Origin: Lysobacteraceae bacterium | GTDB taxonomy: Bacteria > Pseudomonadota > Gammaproteobacteria > DSM-19610 | DNA: 5,746 nucleotides | Direction: 5' to 3' | Assembly (NCBI GenBank): GCA_020201295.1 | Contig: JAIVHA010000094.1 | Location: 1-5,746 of the forward strand | Notes under the pieces: generated by a model | Told to the model about the DNA's origin: nothing | Databases searched by the model: none | The model's input: the letters and a program-made list of their open reading frames with translations, nothing else | Program-made: the position numbers and the translations under genes | Part shown: piece by piece, positions 5,396 to 5,746 of the stretch | Layout of the letters: each line of letters opens with the position of its first letter | Position numbering within the stretch: position 1 is the first letter of the stretch

Positions 5396-5746
5396 ATATC
5401 ATCCGTAATCTTCTCGCGCTGATCGGACTGCTGGCGGTACTCACCGTCGGGTACCTGTACCTGACCTACAAGGACGATATCGCGGCCTTCCGGGCGCTGG
5501 ATCCCGATGCATCGGAGATGTACGTCAGTATGTGGGAGCGGCTCAAGGAGACCGGCAACAGCGCGGACGCCACCGTGTGGAAGGTGCCGCTGGCGGAAGG
5601 CATCAGCCCCGAGGAAGCCGAGCAGATCATGAATTTCGTCGCCAACGAGCACAATATCATGGGGGTCGGCGAGCTGCCCTTGTCGGATCAGGTCGCGACG
5701 ATGACCGGAGAGGAGCAACGATTTCTGAAGATCTACCAGTACTGCG
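5392..5746 (+). CDS. Membrane-anchored protein, possibly DUF302-like (5' part only)
   Basis: The frame opens at ATG 5392 and is still open at the window end, giving 118 residues and one extra base. Residues about 4-24 (IIRNLLALIGLLAVLTVGYLYL region) form a single hydrophobic helix that probably anchors the protein in the inner membrane. The rest is polar with several acidic stretches. The section NFVANEHNIMGVGELPLS (81-98) followed by RFLKIYQYC (110-118) recalls DUF302-type proteins, where an aromatic-hydrophobic strand ends in a cysteine, but the part that would settle this is cut off. The start overlaps the PLD-VTT stop by four bases (ATGA) and has an AAGGAG at ideal distance, so the two proteins are very likely made together and may act in the same membrane process. 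Its function is unknown. Confidence 0.8.
   Translation, partial: MNIIRNLLALIGLLAVLTVGYLYLTYKDDIAAFRALDPDASEMYVSMWERLKETGNSADATVWKVPLAEGISPEEAEQIMNFVANEHNIMGVGELPLSDQVATMTGEEQRFLKIYQYC

Overview
The window looks like chromosomal DNA from a GC-rich gammaproteobacterium. The cell-wall genes match the E. coli ldtD (ycbB) and mepK (ycbK) families most closely. A SulP transporter, a PLD-DedA fusion and interspersed repeats of the CGTCATTGCGAG and CGTCATTCCCGC types would fit a Chromatiales/Ectothiorhodospiraceae-like organism, but that placement is only inference. No phage, plasmid, CRISPR, tRNA or rRNA gene is visible.

Layout. Positions 1-261 (+) hold the C-terminal end of a YcbB-type L,D-transpeptidase, with its catalytic SSGCIRV motif at the window edge. 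A convergent gene at 287-2092 (-) encodes a complete SulP-family anion permease with a C-terminal STAS domain. A non-coding stretch at 2093-2467 follows. It holds a 116-bp element with long inverted arms, a small palindrome, candidate promoters on both strands and the start of an interspersed repeat. That repeat runs into the 5' end of a MepK/YcbK-like (DUF882, M15-type) murein endopeptidase gene at 2468-2995 (+). A second repeat cluster (3019-3150) contains a near-perfect 28-nt-arm hairpin. The last unit is a translationally coupled pair (+): a 712-residue phospholipase D-like/VTT (DedA) fusion at 3257-5395, and the beginning of a membrane-anchored protein, possibly DUF302-like, from 5392 to the window end.

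How the genes fit together. LdtD-type transpeptidases make 3-3 peptidoglycan cross-links and MepK-type endopeptidases cut them; in E. coli the two genes are neighbours. Here they are separated by an opposite-strand SulP gene and a repeat-rich spacer. The MepK-like protein also lacks the expected twin-arginine export signal, because its start region lies in a dispersed repeat. The PLD-VTT protein probably acts on membrane phospholipids, with its catalytic domain in the cytoplasm and a DedA-type transport domain in the inner membrane.

No clearly new defence or mobile system is seen. The points most worth a second look are the altered MepK N terminus, the disrupted ldtD-mepK pair, the structured element upstream of the SulP gene and the PLD-VTT fusion operon.
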